The notes under the pieces are model-generated. The model was not told the origin of the DNA and ran no database searches. It was given only the letters and a program-made list of their open reading frames with translations. 8,995 nt of DNA, from contig CAAGDY010000219.1 in assembly GCA_900768695.1 (NCBI GenBank), positions 1-8,995 on the forward strand. The letters run 5' to 3'. Source of the DNA: an uncultured Anaerovibrio sp. (GTDB taxonomy: Bacteria; Bacillota; Negativicutes; Selenomonadales; Selenomonadaceae). This document shows positions 1-6,820 of the stretch, piece after piece; the stretch's first letter is position 1, and each line of letters begins with the position of its first letter. The position numbers and the translations under genes are program-made.

Positions 1-328
1 CAAAAAAACGCCCCTCTGCGCCGCCTGATTTCCCGCCGTTTTTTTCATCCCCCTCGGCCTTTTTATCCTTGAATAAGCCAGCCGCCCTGACAATGATTAC
101 ATTTTTATCCAGAAAAAACGGCACCGTTTCCACGGCTTCCATGATTTCACTCAGGGAAGCCCCTTCCTCCAGCACCTGTATATCATCCTTTTGATAGCCG
201 TCGGGAAAAAAGCACTGCAAAAGCCTTTCCTTCGCCTTCTCTATAAAGTAGCTTTCCTCTCCAGCCAAAAGGTAAAGATGACCGGGACTCCCCCTGCGCA
301 GTCCTGCCATCAGCTCACCATATTTCAT
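1..328 (-). CDS. holA: DNA polymerase III delta subunit (HolA), N-terminal part, cut by window edge
   Basis: The first 109 codons of a protein whose C-terminus lies left of the window. HolA is the delta subunit of the clamp loader, the wrench that opens the beta sliding clamp during chromosome replication. Visible support: the N-terminus begins MKYGELMAGLRRG and continues HLYLLAGEESYFIEKAKERL, the usual HolA opening (a short helix, then a YLLxGEExYxIExA strand-turn-helix that begins the degenerate AAA+ fold). It continues with a segment matching the family's 'set up, compare, load' pattern, including ETVPFFLDKNVIIVR near residues 67-81. The ATG at 326-328 is preceded by a near-perfect ribosome binding site, so the start is secure. 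A Lys/Gly/Glu-rich stretch at residues 88-107 looks like a surface loop. The gene follows comEC, as in many Firmicutes (Bacillus subtilis comEC-holA), which supports the call. The gap to comEC is 85 bases with no terminator, so cotranscription is likely. Confidence 0.92.
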   Translation of the reverse strand, partial: MKYGELMAGLRRGSPGHLYLLAGEESYFIEKAKERLLQCFFPDGYQKDDIQVLEEGASLSEIMEAVETVPFFLDKNVIIVRAAGLFKDKKAEGDEKNGGKSGGAEGRFF

Positions 329-333
329 CGGAA

Positions 334-341
334 CTCACCTC
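334..341 (-). promoter_or_regulatory. Strong ribosome binding site of holA
   Basis: On the minus strand the bases read GAGGTGAG, then five bases (TTCCG), then the ATG at 328-326. This is an extended match to the anti-Shine-Dalgarno sequence at good spacing and fixes the holA start. The rest of the gap between comEC and holA (342-413) is AT-rich. It contains TATA-like strings on the minus strand, but I found no -35/-10 pair with good spacing and no terminator hairpin. Confidence 0.8.
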
Positions 342-413
342 GCATTATTCTCTAAATAGTATATCATACCGATGCAAATCCCCATAATATAGTGACATAA
401 GGGTATATAGCCG

Positions 414-2951
414 TCAGTCCCTGTAGCATTCCACTGACATGCTTTTGCCATCCGTCCTGAACACAACTGCCCCCTTCTCGTCCGTCCGCAAAATTTCCGC
501 CCCGGTCACATCCGCAATCCGCTGAACAATTTCCTTATGGGGATGGCCGAAGCTGTTGCCATACCCACAGGAAATTACCGCCCATCCCGGCTTTACCGCC
601 TGCAAAAAGCCTTCCGAGCTAGATGTGCGGCTGCCATGATGCCCCACCTTCAGCACCGTACTACGAAGCGGCGTTCCCCGCCGCAAAAGCTCTGCCTCCT
701 GAGCCGCAACCAAATCCCCTGTAAACAAAAAGCTGGCATCTCCATAGCTCACCCTGATGAGATTTGAATATTCATTGCCTGTGTCCTCCACGCTTCCCTG
801 CATTACCTCCCTTCGCTCAGGGGAATACAAAACCTCTATCCTTACGCCGTCCAGCTCCATATATGTATTTTCCTTCAGAGGTGCCAGCAGCTTTTCCGTC
901 CTGCCGGCCTCCCCCCGTCCAAAGGCCTTCAGGTACTCACCGGCTCCCTCATGGCCAATCATCACCGCCCTGACAGGTATCCTGCCCAGAATACCACGGA
1001 CGCCTGCCGCATGGTCATCGTGGGCATGTGTCAAAAATATATAATCCAGCTGTCTGACGCCGTAATGCAGCAGATAAGGCACATCCACCATCCTGCCGAT
1101 ATCATAGCCTCCCTCCCGAACGCCGCCTGCATCCACCATAAAGGCATGGCCGTGGGGAGTGATGACCAGCGCCGCATCGCCCTGACCTACGTCTATAAAG
1201 TGTACCTGCAGGCTGTCAGCCGCAAAAAGGAGGCGATATACGGCACATGCCAGCAGTATCGCAAGCACCGCCGCAAAAACAGGCAGGTGCTTTTTCCTCC
1301 CCGCCGTAAATCCGCCCCCAAAAGGGCCTCTCTCCCAAAGTGCGCTCCCCTTTGCCCTGGCTGACAGCGCCGCCCTTGTCCCTGCCGGTGCAATCAGCCA
1401 GCCAAGGGACGCATAGTACACCATACAGCTGCCAGGCCCCGGCGAAGGCACATACACCTGGCTGAAGGGCAGGGCCGCCGTCAGCCGCGACAATTCATAC
1501 ACTACGCCCAGAAGCAGGCTGGCCGCCATAAATACTATGTGTCCTGCAAGCGGCAACAGGCTTCCCGCCATGCCCGCCAGCAGGCCGATGACAATAATCC
1601 ACTCCACAGCAGGCGCAATAACCAGATTGGCCAGCAGGGAGCTGACGGATACCGCATTAAAATACCATGCCAAAAGCGGCAGTACCGACAGCTGGGCTCC
1701 CAGCGTCACCGCCAGGCTGTCAGCTACAAATACCAGCATCCTTTGCCGCAACCATCCCCTGATAGCAGGGGCAAGATACAAAAGCCCCGCCGTCGCCCCA
1801 AAAGACAGCTGAAAGCTGATGTCGTAGAGAAGCGGCGGGGAATACAGCAAAAATCCCAGTGCCACAATGCTCAAAAGGTGCCTGGCATCCTTTTCCCTGC
1901 CCAGCGTCAGCGCCAGCAACGTCAATATCCCCATCAGGGCCGACCTGACTACAGGCGGTATGGCACCTGCCAGCATGCCATAAAACAGAATCGTCACAAC
2001 GCCCATCCCGGCCGTCACCCGGTCAGGAAGGTGCAGGAGCCGTCCCACAATTCCCGCCGTGCCGGCCATCAGGGTAATGTGTGAGCCGGAAACCGACAGG
2101 ATATGCACAATCCCCGTTATCGTAAACGCCTCCAGCAGTTCCGGCCTGATGCCCTGATAGCCGCCGAACAGCATGGCAAAAACAGCCGCCGCATCCTGCT
2201 TTGGCATAGCACGCTCCATATACTCCCTGTAAGCATTGCGAATCCTTTCTGACAGCCGTGCCAGCCAGTCCCTGTCCTCTGCCATCAGCTTCAGGCTGTA
2301 CTTATCTGCCATCATCTGCCCGCGGATTCCCCTGGCGGCAAGGGACATCTCCCTGTTCATCCTGCCCGGATTGCCATAATCACGCAGTGCCCTCACCGTC
2401 CCTGACACAGCCAGCCTGTCACCGGAGCGTCCCAGAACCTCCCTGCCTGCCAGCTCCCAGTCGGGCTTTTCCTCCCCGGACTGCCTTTTTACAGGTACCT
2501 GTGCCATTATTTCCCTGCTGTGCAGGGATCTTTCATTGGCATAAACTATGAGCCGTCCACACACACTGCCCCTGCCTGACAGCTTTTCACACTCCACCTC
2601 ATACCGCACATGCAGTCTGCCTGCTTCATCTACGGTTATTTCCGGCGCACCGGCCAGACTGCCCTCCAGCTTCACCCTCTGCCCGGCCAGCCTGCCAATA
2701 TCATTTTCAGACGGAGCAACCACGGCATAGTACCGTCCCAGCCCCAGCAGAAATATACAGATACCTGCGGCCAGCCAGCTGAGCCTATGCCCGCGCCGGA
2801 CAGCCATTGCCGCCAGGCATAATCCTGTCCATGTCCCTGCCCGGATATACGCGGCATAATCAGCTCCTTCCTGCCAGCTATGCCCCAGAAAAATTCCCCC
2901 GCACAGTACAGCCAGCAGAAAAACCAGAAATTCCTTGGGATGCTGACCCAT
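414..2951 (-). CDS. comEC: ComEC/Rec2 competence DNA channel protein
   Basis: An 845-residue inner-membrane protein, in the usual size range for the family (B. subtilis ComEC is about 776). It forms the channel through which single-stranded transforming DNA enters the cytoplasm. Domains in order: one or two N-terminal membrane helices (about 8-23 and 43-75); a soluble OB-like DUF4131 region (about 85-230); the multi-helix Competence domain (about 250-520) with the hallmark HILSVSGSHITL at 283-294 and PPVVRS at 332-337; another membrane helix (about 556-575); and a metallo-beta-lactamase-like domain (about 580-840). That last domain has VHFIDVGQGDAA (583-594), the metal-binding motif H642-A-H644-D-D646-H647, FTGD (743-746) and VGHHGS (769-774). 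It is thought to degrade the non-transported strand. The metal ligands look complete, so the nuclease is probably active. It starts 9 bases after comEA. No frameshift is visible. Whether the cell is competent cannot be judged from this window. Confidence 0.96.
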   Translation of the reverse strand: MGQHPKEFLVFLLAVLCGGIFLGHSWQEGADYAAYIRAGTWTGLCLAAMAVRRGHRLSWLAAGICIFLLGLGRYYAVVAPSENDIGRLAGQRVKLEGSLAGAPEITVDEAGRLHVRYEVECEKLSGRGSVCGRLIVYANERSLHSREIMAQVPVKRQSGEEKPDWELAGREVLGRSGDRLAVSGTVRALRDYGNPGRMNREMSLAARGIRGQMMADKYSLKLMAEDRDWLARLSERIRNAYREYMERAMPKQDAAAVFAMLFGGYQGIRPELLEAFTITGIVHILSVSGSHITLMAGTAGIVGRLLHLPDRVTAGMGVVTILFYGMLAGAIPPVVRSALMGILTLLALTLGREKDARHLLSIVALGFLLYSPPLLYDISFQLSFGATAGLLYLAPAIRGWLRQRMLVFVADSLAVTLGAQLSVLPLLAWYFNAVSVSSLLANLVIAPAVEWIIVIGLLAGMAGSLLPLAGHIVFMAASLLLGVVYELSRLTAALPFSQVYVPSPGPGSCMVYYASLGWLIAPAGTRAALSARAKGSALWERGPFGGGFTAGRKKHLPVFAAVLAILLACAVYRLLFAADSLQVHFIDVGQGDAALVITPHGHAFMVDAGGVREGGYDIGRMVDVPYLLHYGVRQLDYIFLTHAHDDHAAGVRGILGRIPVRAVMIGHEGAGEYLKAFGRGEAGRTEKLLAPLKENTYMELDGVRIEVLYSPERREVMQGSVEDTGNEYSNLIRVSYGDASFLFTGDLVAAQEAELLRRGTPLRSTVLKVGHHGSRTSSSEGFLQAVKPGWAVISCGYGNSFGHPHKEIVQRIADVTGAEILRTDEKGAVVFRTDGKSMSVECYRD

Positions 2952-2955
2952 GCTT

Positions 2956-2962
2956 CCACCTC
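2956..2962 (-). promoter_or_regulatory. comEC ribosome binding site overlapping the comEA stop codon
   Basis: The minus strand reads TGA GGTGG AAGC ATG. The string GAGGTGG uses the last two bases of the comEA TGA stop (2961-2963) and lies four bases before the comEC ATG (2949-2951). Ribosomes ending comEA would stop on the comEC binding site, which suggests translational coupling (inference). Confidence 0.65.
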
Positions 2963-3665
2963 ACAAAGCAACCTGTTCCTTCAGCTTGGCAAATTTGGCC
3001 TTGCCGATTCCCCGAACCCTCTGCAGCTCCTCCGGGGACTGGAAAGCGCCATTCTCCTCCCGATACTCCAGAATCCGCTGTGCCATGGCAGGGCCTATGC
3101 CCTTCAGCTTCGTCAGCTGGGCGGCATCAGCTGTATTGATATTTACCATATCACCAGAGGCATCAGAATCCGGCTGTGCCCTGCCACTCCCCGCTGTTTC
3201 CCTGCCTGCCGCCGCGGAACCCCTGCGCAGCGCTGCAGCTCCGGACGCGTCAGCGCCCGCTCCGGCAATCTGCTTTTCAGGCACCCTGATATGCAGTCCG
3301 TCCTTCACCGGCTGCGCCATATTTACCTTGTTCAAATCAGCCGTAGGCAGCACCCCGCCACAGGCGTTGACGGCATCTGCCACCCTGCCGTCAAAGGCCA
3401 CATACACCACGCCTGGCCTCTGCACCTCGCCTGTTACATATACGGCAATCTGCCTCGCATCGCTTCCCGCCTCCTCCATGGCTCCCGACGGCAGTCTTTC
3501 CTCCTGCCCTGCCTCTCCCGGCAGGCGTTGCGCTCCTCCGCCTGCATGCAGCTCATAAACCGTCATGCCTGCCGCCACCGCGGCAATCAGCAGAAGCACA
3601 GCCATACTCCTCTTAAACATCGGCATCCTATCACCCCATCCCTCATTCTGATAACAATATAGCAT
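2961..3665 (-). CDS. comEA: ComEA competence DNA-binding protein (SLBB plus helix-hairpin-helix)
   Basis: A 234-residue membrane-anchored receptor for double-stranded DNA, which passes DNA on to ComEC. Visible: a single hydrophobic anchor at about residues 20-36 after FKRS; an SLBB domain at about 72-131 (IAVYVTGEVQRPGVVYV, then NKVNMAQPVKDGLHIRVPEK); a low-complexity Ala/Gly/Ser linker at about 133-172; and a C-terminal helix-hairpin-helix pair at 174-233. The pair shows the diagnostic VNINTADAAQL, LKGIGPAMAQRI (187-198) and VRGIGKAKFAKL (217-228). Layout and length match Firmicute ComEA. The start is uncertain. The outermost ATG (3663-3665) has GAGAGG seven bases upstream. The ATG at 3624-3626 (M14) or 3618-3620 (M16) would give a more typical short, positively charged N-terminus before the anchor. 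It is first in the comEA-comEC-holA order. No comEB (dCMP deaminase) lies between comEA and comEC, unlike B. subtilis. Confidence 0.94.
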   Translation of the reverse strand: MLYCYQNEGWGDRMPMFKRSMAVLLLIAAVAAGMTVYELHAGGGAQRLPGEAGQEERLPSGAMEEAGSDARQIAVYVTGEVQRPGVVYVAFDGRVADAVNACGGVLPTADLNKVNMAQPVKDGLHIRVPEKQIAGAGADASGAAALRRGSAAAGRETAGSGRAQPDSDASGDMVNINTADAAQLTKLKGIGPAMAQRILEYREENGAFQSPEELQRVRGIGKAKFAKLKEQVAL

Positions 3666-3701
3666 TGACAGGCCTCTCTTTCAACTGCCCAAAAATTCCC
3701 C

Positions 3702-3717
3702 ATATTATATATAATAT
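3702..3717. repeat. Perfect 16-base AT palindrome in the comEA promoter region
   Basis: ATATTATA followed directly by TATAATAT, a perfect self-complementary 16-mer made only of A and T. It contains a TATAAT hexamer on each strand and overlaps the proposed comEA -10 box. It may simply be melting-prone promoter DNA, or a dyad operator. The sequence alone cannot decide. Confidence 0.6.
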
Positions 3718-3739
3718 AAAAACAGCGAACCTTCGCCAA
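3711..3739 (-). promoter_or_regulatory. Candidate sigma-70-like promoter of comEA-comEC
   Basis: On the minus strand TTGGCG (3734-3739, four of six consensus bases) is separated by 17 bases from TATTAT (3711-3716, five of six). It lies about 45 bases upstream of the outermost comEA start and downstream of the preceding unit's terminator. That is the right place for the competence operon promoter. I saw no competence-specific box. Confidence 0.4.
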
Positions 3740-3773
3740 AATTCTACGATTCACAGGTTTGCAGGCATCAAAA

Positions 3774-3801
3774 GCTGATTTTTTTAAGCAAAAAAATCAG
3801 C
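3774..3801. repeat. Perfect 12-base inverted repeat with 4-base loop
   Basis: GCTGATTTTTTT (3774-3785), loop AAGC (3786-3789), then AAAAAAATCAGC (3790-3801), perfectly complementary. It shares two bases with the GCGGTG terminator stem next to it. It reads the same from both strands, with an A/T-run stem, and probably belongs to the termination region as a second hairpin or by-product of T-tracts facing each other. Confidence 0.7.
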
Positions 3802-3816
3802 GGTGCATCACACCGC
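3790..3816 (-). terminator. Rho-independent terminator after the nitroreductase gene
   Basis: On the minus strand the stem GCGGTG (3811-3816) pairs with CACCGC (3800-3805) over a five-base loop. It is followed by TGA and seven Ts (3790-3796). It lies 35 bases after the stop codon of the nitroreductase-family gene, so it ends the upstream unit. The plus-strand side also has five Ts (3819-3823), so the structure could work in both directions. Confidence 0.8.
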
Positions 3817-3851
3817 CGTTTTTCATCGCCGTCTGCCGACGAATATTAATG

Positions 3852-4400
3852 TCAGCGAATAATATTGACCAGATTGCTCAGGGCCGTAATCTTTACATCA
3901 TCCATCTTATAGCCGAATGCGCCTATGGTCAGAGGCACGTAGCCATCCGGTATCTGCAGCAGATTACATATCTCCGCCACGCTGGCTTCGTTCAGCTCGG
4001 AGCGGGTAGACAGCCAGCAGGAGCATACATTATACTTCTCCGCCGCCAGCATCATGCTCCCGAACAGGGTATTGGCCGCGTCCTCGGCATACTTCGCATC
4101 GCCACTGCCGGAGATTACCAGCAGGGTGGGAATGTTCTTCAGCAAATCACTGCCGCTATAAAGGTCCCTGCCGTTGACGACGCCAAGCCTGCCCATGGTC
4201 TGCTGGCCGGTGCTGTCCAGCAGCATCCTGATTACATTGCTGTTCTGCACGGCCGTAAAATGCCAGGATGCGTTTTTCTCTACGTTGGATAAAGCACGCC
4301 CCTCCTCCAAAATAGAAAGCAAATCCGCATCTCGTAAAGTTGTATCAGAAAAATTATAGATACTGCGTCTAAGCAGAATCTTACGCATGAGGTTATTCAT
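3852..4400 (-). CDS. Small nitroreductase-family protein (FMN-dependent oxidoreductase)
   Basis: A 182-residue protein of the nitroreductase fold, which normally binds FMN and transfers hydride from NAD(P)H; the substrate cannot be read from sequence. Support: RRSIYNF at residues 11-17 (the family's RRSxRxF FMN-phosphate motif); LSNVEKNASWHFTAV at about 37-51, in the place of the usual S-x-x-N-x-x-x-W-x-F segment; NTLFGSMMLAAEKYNVCSCWLST at 110-132 (the central helix and Gly/Cys turn); and PDGYVPLTIGAFGY at 151-164 (the family's last strand). It is at the short end for the family, and its C-terminus (DVKITALSNLVNIIR) lacks the usual charged ending. Start choice: the longest frame begins at a GTG (4407-4409) only one base from AGGAGG. 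The ATG at 4398-4400 has AGGAG eight bases upstream and fits far better. It follows queF and the candidate small ORF and precedes a terminator, so it is probably last in that unit. Confidence 0.88.
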   Translation of the reverse strand: MNNLMRKILLRRSIYNFSDTTLRDADLLSILEEGRALSNVEKNASWHFTAVQNSNVIRMLLDSTGQQTMGRLGVVNGRDLYSGSDLLKNIPTLLVISGSGDAKYAEDAANTLFGSMMLAAEKYNVCSCWLSTRSELNEASVAEICNLLQIPDGYVPLTIGAFGYKMDDVKITALSNLVNIIR

Positions 4401-4405
4401 GCCGC

Positions 4406-4501
4406 TCACTCCTCCTCGGCGTATGTGCCGCGCCGCTCCCAGTTATCTTCAATCATCATATCCTCATCAGGCCGTACGAGCCATCTGCACACGGCAGGCA
4501 T
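4406..4501 (-). CDS. Candidate 31-residue small protein between queF and the nitroreductase gene
   Basis: I do not recognise this protein. The frame starts at ATG 4499-4501 and stops at TGA 4406-4408. It begins MPAVCRWLVRPDED and ends DNWERRGTYAEEE, with an acidic second half, two Trp and one Cys, and no membrane segment. For translation: AGGTGA (4511-4516, overlapping the queF stop) lies nine bases upstream, and the final GAG GAG GAG codons form the Shine-Dalgarno of the nitroreductase gene. That gene starts five bases after this stop, which fits a coupled chain of genes. Against: it is short, and it is in frame with queF, so it could be a chance open stretch after the queF stop. QueF already ends with the DNR typical of the B. 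subtilis enzyme, so this is not a missing piece of QueF. Confidence 0.35.
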   Translation of the reverse strand: MPAVCRWLVRPDEDMMIEDNWERRGTYAEEE

Positions 4502-4510
4502 CACTGCGCA

Positions 4511-5008
4511 TCACCTGTTATCTACCTTTTCCAGCATGACCAGATCGTGCTGGCTGAACCGCTGCCAGGCCAGTTCCTCAAACCTGGTGCCGGGCTTGCC
4601 GTAATTGGTATACGGGTCAATGGAAATGCCGCCCCGCGGCAGGAACTTCCCCCACACCTCCAGATAACGTGGCTCCAGCAGCTTCACCAAATCCTTCATG
4701 ATGATATTCACCACATCTTCATGAAAATCCCCATGATTGCGAAAGCTGAACAGATACAGCTTCAGGGACTTGCTTTCCACCATCCTGATATCAGGCACAT
4801 AGGAAATATAAATCGTCGCAAAATCCGGCTGCCCGGTAATCGGGCAGAGGCTGGTAAACTCCGGGCAGTTGAACTTCACCCAGTAATCCCTGTCAGGATG
4901 CTTGTTGTCAAAGGTCTCCAGCACCTCCGGACTATAGTCAAAGCTGTATTTCGTATTCTGATTGCCCAAAAGAGTAATATCGGGCATTTCCGCTCTATCT
5001 CTGCTCAT
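4511..5008 (-). CDS. queF: NADPH-dependent 7-cyano-7-deazaguanine (preQ0) reductase QueF
   Basis: A 165-residue cytoplasmic enzyme, the same length as B. subtilis QueF. It reduces the nitrile of preQ0 to the amine of preQ1 using NADPH, the last step before insertion into tRNA on the queuosine pathway. Catalytic residues stand at the family positions: Cys55 in FTSLCPITGQPDF (forms the thioimide with preQ0), Asp62, and His96-Glu97 in GDFHED. The QueF signature ESKSLKLYLFSFRNH is at 78-92. The C-terminus ends VDNR as in the short (unimodular, T-fold) class. The ATG at 5006-5008 has AAGGTGG just upstream. It begins 24 bases after the PAS-GGDEF-EAL stop with no terminator between, so the two are probably cotranscribed. 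No queC, queD, queE or tgt is in the window. I saw no preQ1 riboswitch-like sequence directly upstream, as expected for an internal operon gene. Confidence 0.97.
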   Translation of the reverse strand: MSRDRAEMPDITLLGNQNTKYSFDYSPEVLETFDNKHPDRDYWVKFNCPEFTSLCPITGQPDFATIYISYVPDIRMVESKSLKLYLFSFRNHGDFHEDVVNIIMKDLVKLLEPRYLEVWGKFLPRGGISIDPYTNYGKPGTRFEELAWQRFSQHDLVMLEKVDNR

Positions 5009-5032
5009 AATCCACCTTCATCAAAATCACGC

Positions 5033-6775
5033 TCAGCAGCCGGTCAGATAAGGATTTTCCGTTTTCACAAAAAACTTCTTCTCAAAATCCTCCGGTGACT
5101 CAGGCCGCCCGAAAAAATATCCCTGAATGCTGTCTGCATGGCAGAAATCGCGCAAAAGCTCATATTCCTTGATTGTTTCCACGCCCTCGATGCAGCAGTC
5201 TATGCTTACGCTATGACACAGCTCTATAGTAGATTTTACCAGCTGGCGGTCAAACTCATTATTTTCCTCCGTAATATGTGTTACAAAGGCCCTGTCAATC
5301 TTCACGATATCGCAGGCAAGATTCTTCAGATACGCCAGGGAGGAATAGCCTGTGCCAAAATCGTCCATGGCAATGCTGATGCCCATTTTCCTGAACTCCT
5401 GGAACTGGGTGTTCACATTGTTCCAGTCAGAAACAATAGCCGTTTCCGTCAGCTCCAGCACAATCAGATACGGAGGCAGTTCATGCTTCTTCAGGCACTC
5501 CAGAGCAAACTCCCTGAAGCCGCTTTCCTTTATCTGCTCATAGGACAGGTTGATGCTGATGCGCATTCCCGGCCACTTTTCCTGCCAGGCCTTGCACTGC
5601 CTTACAGCCGTATCAAAAATCCAGCGTCCCACCGGAATAATCATCTTGGTTTCTTCCAGAATGCGCACAAACTCCATGGGGGACACCATGCGTCCCTTGG
5701 GGCTTCGCCAGCGAAGCAGTGCCTCGGCGCCAATCAGGCGCTGGGTCCTGGCATTCACCTGGGGCTGATAAAACAGCGAAAAGCCCTCAAAATGCCTCTC
5801 TATGCTGTCCTGCAGCATATCGCGCATGGTAATCGACCTGAGCCAGCGGTTGTACTGCTCCTTGGAGAAAATAATATTCTTGTTTTTGCCCTCGCGCTTT
5901 GCCTGGTCAAGAGCCGCCTCTGCGTGCTTGTGCAGCACCAGATAGTCCTTGCCGCCCTGGGGGTAGATAACCGTGCCGGCGGAAACAGTGCAGAAGAGGC
6001 TGCGCCCCTCAATGACATGCGGCCGGCAGAAGGACCTCTGAACCGCTTCAAACAGGGAGCTGGCCGTTTCCTCGTCCATGCCGGGCACAATCACGGCAAA
6101 CTCGTCGCCATCCAGCTTATAGAGCATTACTCCCTCCGGCAGAACATCATTGATGCACTTTGCCGCTATCCGAAGCAATATATCGCCAAAGCGCCTGTTA
6201 AATGACTCATTGATAATCTTGAAATTGTCTATGCCGAAAATCAGCACGGCCCCGTTAGGGAATTCCCCATCTACTCTAACCAAGGCGGCCTTCACGGCCT
6301 TTTCAAACTGATACTTCGTCAATAGACCCGTATTGGCGTCAGCCTGGGTCTTCTGCTCCATAGGAGTGATGATTCCGGCAAAAAGCTCCGGGCGTCCCTC
6401 CCGGTCAAAGGCCATCTGCCCCTTGCAGTGTACCCACACATAGTTATCCTTTGCATCCCGTACCCGATAAAAAGCGTCATGCATGTTATCTTCCGGTGTA
6501 AAGTTTTTCTTCAGGGTTTTTATATAATCATCGTAATCATCAGTATGGATTCTCGGCAGCCATTCCTCGTCCATGTTCAAAAACACCTCGGCCGGCATGC
6601 CGAAATCCGTAACCATATTGGGCGAGAGCATCACAATATTTTCAGCCACATCAGTAGCAAAAAAATAATCCTCAGAGGATGCGCACAGCATCCTGAAATA
6701 GCTCTGAATACGCCTCAATACCGAATTACGCGGAATCTGACATCTTTTCTTCATCAATACCTGCTCCATATACAT
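5033..6775 (-). CDS. PAS-GGDEF-EAL protein, probable cyclic-di-GMP phosphodiesterase with degenerate GGDEF
   Basis: A 580-residue signalling protein with no obvious membrane segment. Domains: PAS-like sensor (about 35-140, with FYRVRDAKDNYVWVHCKG at 102-119 typical of a PAS core and its C-terminal motif); GGDEF (about 145-310); EAL (about 318-570). The EAL domain has the full catalytic set: E351-A-L, N409 (INLS), E441 (ELTE), D471-D472 (DDFGTGYSSL), K492 (KID), E530 (EGVE) and Q551-G-Y. It should therefore hydrolyse c-di-GMP. The GGDEF signature is D222-G-D-E-F. The first metal-binding Asp of the usual DxDxFK motif is Gly181 (GIDNFK), while N189 and D198, equivalent to the guanine-contacting residues of PleD, are kept. 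No RxxD inhibitory site precedes the signature. The cyclase is probably inactive and may sense GTP (inference). The start is uncertain: ATG 6775 has a poor site, ATG 6769 (M3) has GGTG seven bases upstream, and ATG 6754 (M8) has GGAG. It is probably first in the unit with queF. Confidence 0.93.
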   Translation of the reverse strand: MYMEQVLMKKRCQIPRNSVLRRIQSYFRMLCASSEDYFFATDVAENIVMLSPNMVTDFGMPAEVFLNMDEEWLPRIHTDDYDDYIKTLKKNFTPEDNMHDAFYRVRDAKDNYVWVHCKGQMAFDREGRPELFAGIITPMEQKTQADANTGLLTKYQFEKAVKAALVRVDGEFPNGAVLIFGIDNFKIINESFNRRFGDILLRIAAKCINDVLPEGVMLYKLDGDEFAVIVPGMDEETASSLFEAVQRSFCRPHVIEGRSLFCTVSAGTVIYPQGGKDYLVLHKHAEAALDQAKREGKNKNIIFSKEQYNRWLRSITMRDMLQDSIERHFEGFSLFYQPQVNARTQRLIGAEALLRWRSPKGRMVSPMEFVRILEETKMIIPVGRWIFDTAVRQCKAWQEKWPGMRISINLSYEQIKESGFREFALECLKKHELPPYLIVLELTETAIVSDWNNVNTQFQEFRKMGISIAMDDFGTGYSSLAYLKNLACDIVKIDRAFVTHITEENNEFDRQLVKSTIELCHSVSIDCCIEGVETIKEYELLRDFCHADSIQGYFFGRPESPEDFEKKFFVKTENPYLTGC

Positions 6776-6788
6776 ACACCATAAATTC

Positions 6789-6812
6789 TATGTATCAATA
6801 TTTATGTATCAA
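6789..6812. repeat. Two direct repeats TATGTATCAA in the leader of the GGDEF-EAL gene
   Basis: TATGTATCAA occurs at 6789-6798 and again at 6803-6812, starts 14 bases apart (TTGATACATA on the minus strand). The repeats sit between the proposed -10 box (6821-6826) and the start codon, about +2 to +25 of the expected transcript. A repressor bound there would block transcription, so these are candidate operator half-sites. Confidence 0.5.
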
Positions 6813-6820
6813 CACCTATA

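Noticed and set aside
2880..3662. Plus-strand open frames (260 and 202 codons) opposite comEA
   Set aside because: Both are shadows of comEA, which has clear SLBB and helix-hairpin-helix motifs on the minus strand.
3665..3670. TTGACA on the plus strand beside the comEA start
   Set aside because: A consensus -35 by itself, with no plus-strand gene downstream and no suitable -10 box at 16-18 bases. Probably chance.
4407..4409. GTG as start of the nitroreductase-family gene
   Set aside because: The Shine-Dalgarno is only one base away from it or overlaps it; the ATG at 4398-4400 has the correct eight-base spacing.
5138..6205. Long plus-strand open frame (355 codons) opposite the GGDEF-EAL gene
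   Set aside because: It lies wholly antisense to a gene with clear catalytic motifs, has no recognisable domain, and its His/Gln-rich composition is typical of a shadow frame.
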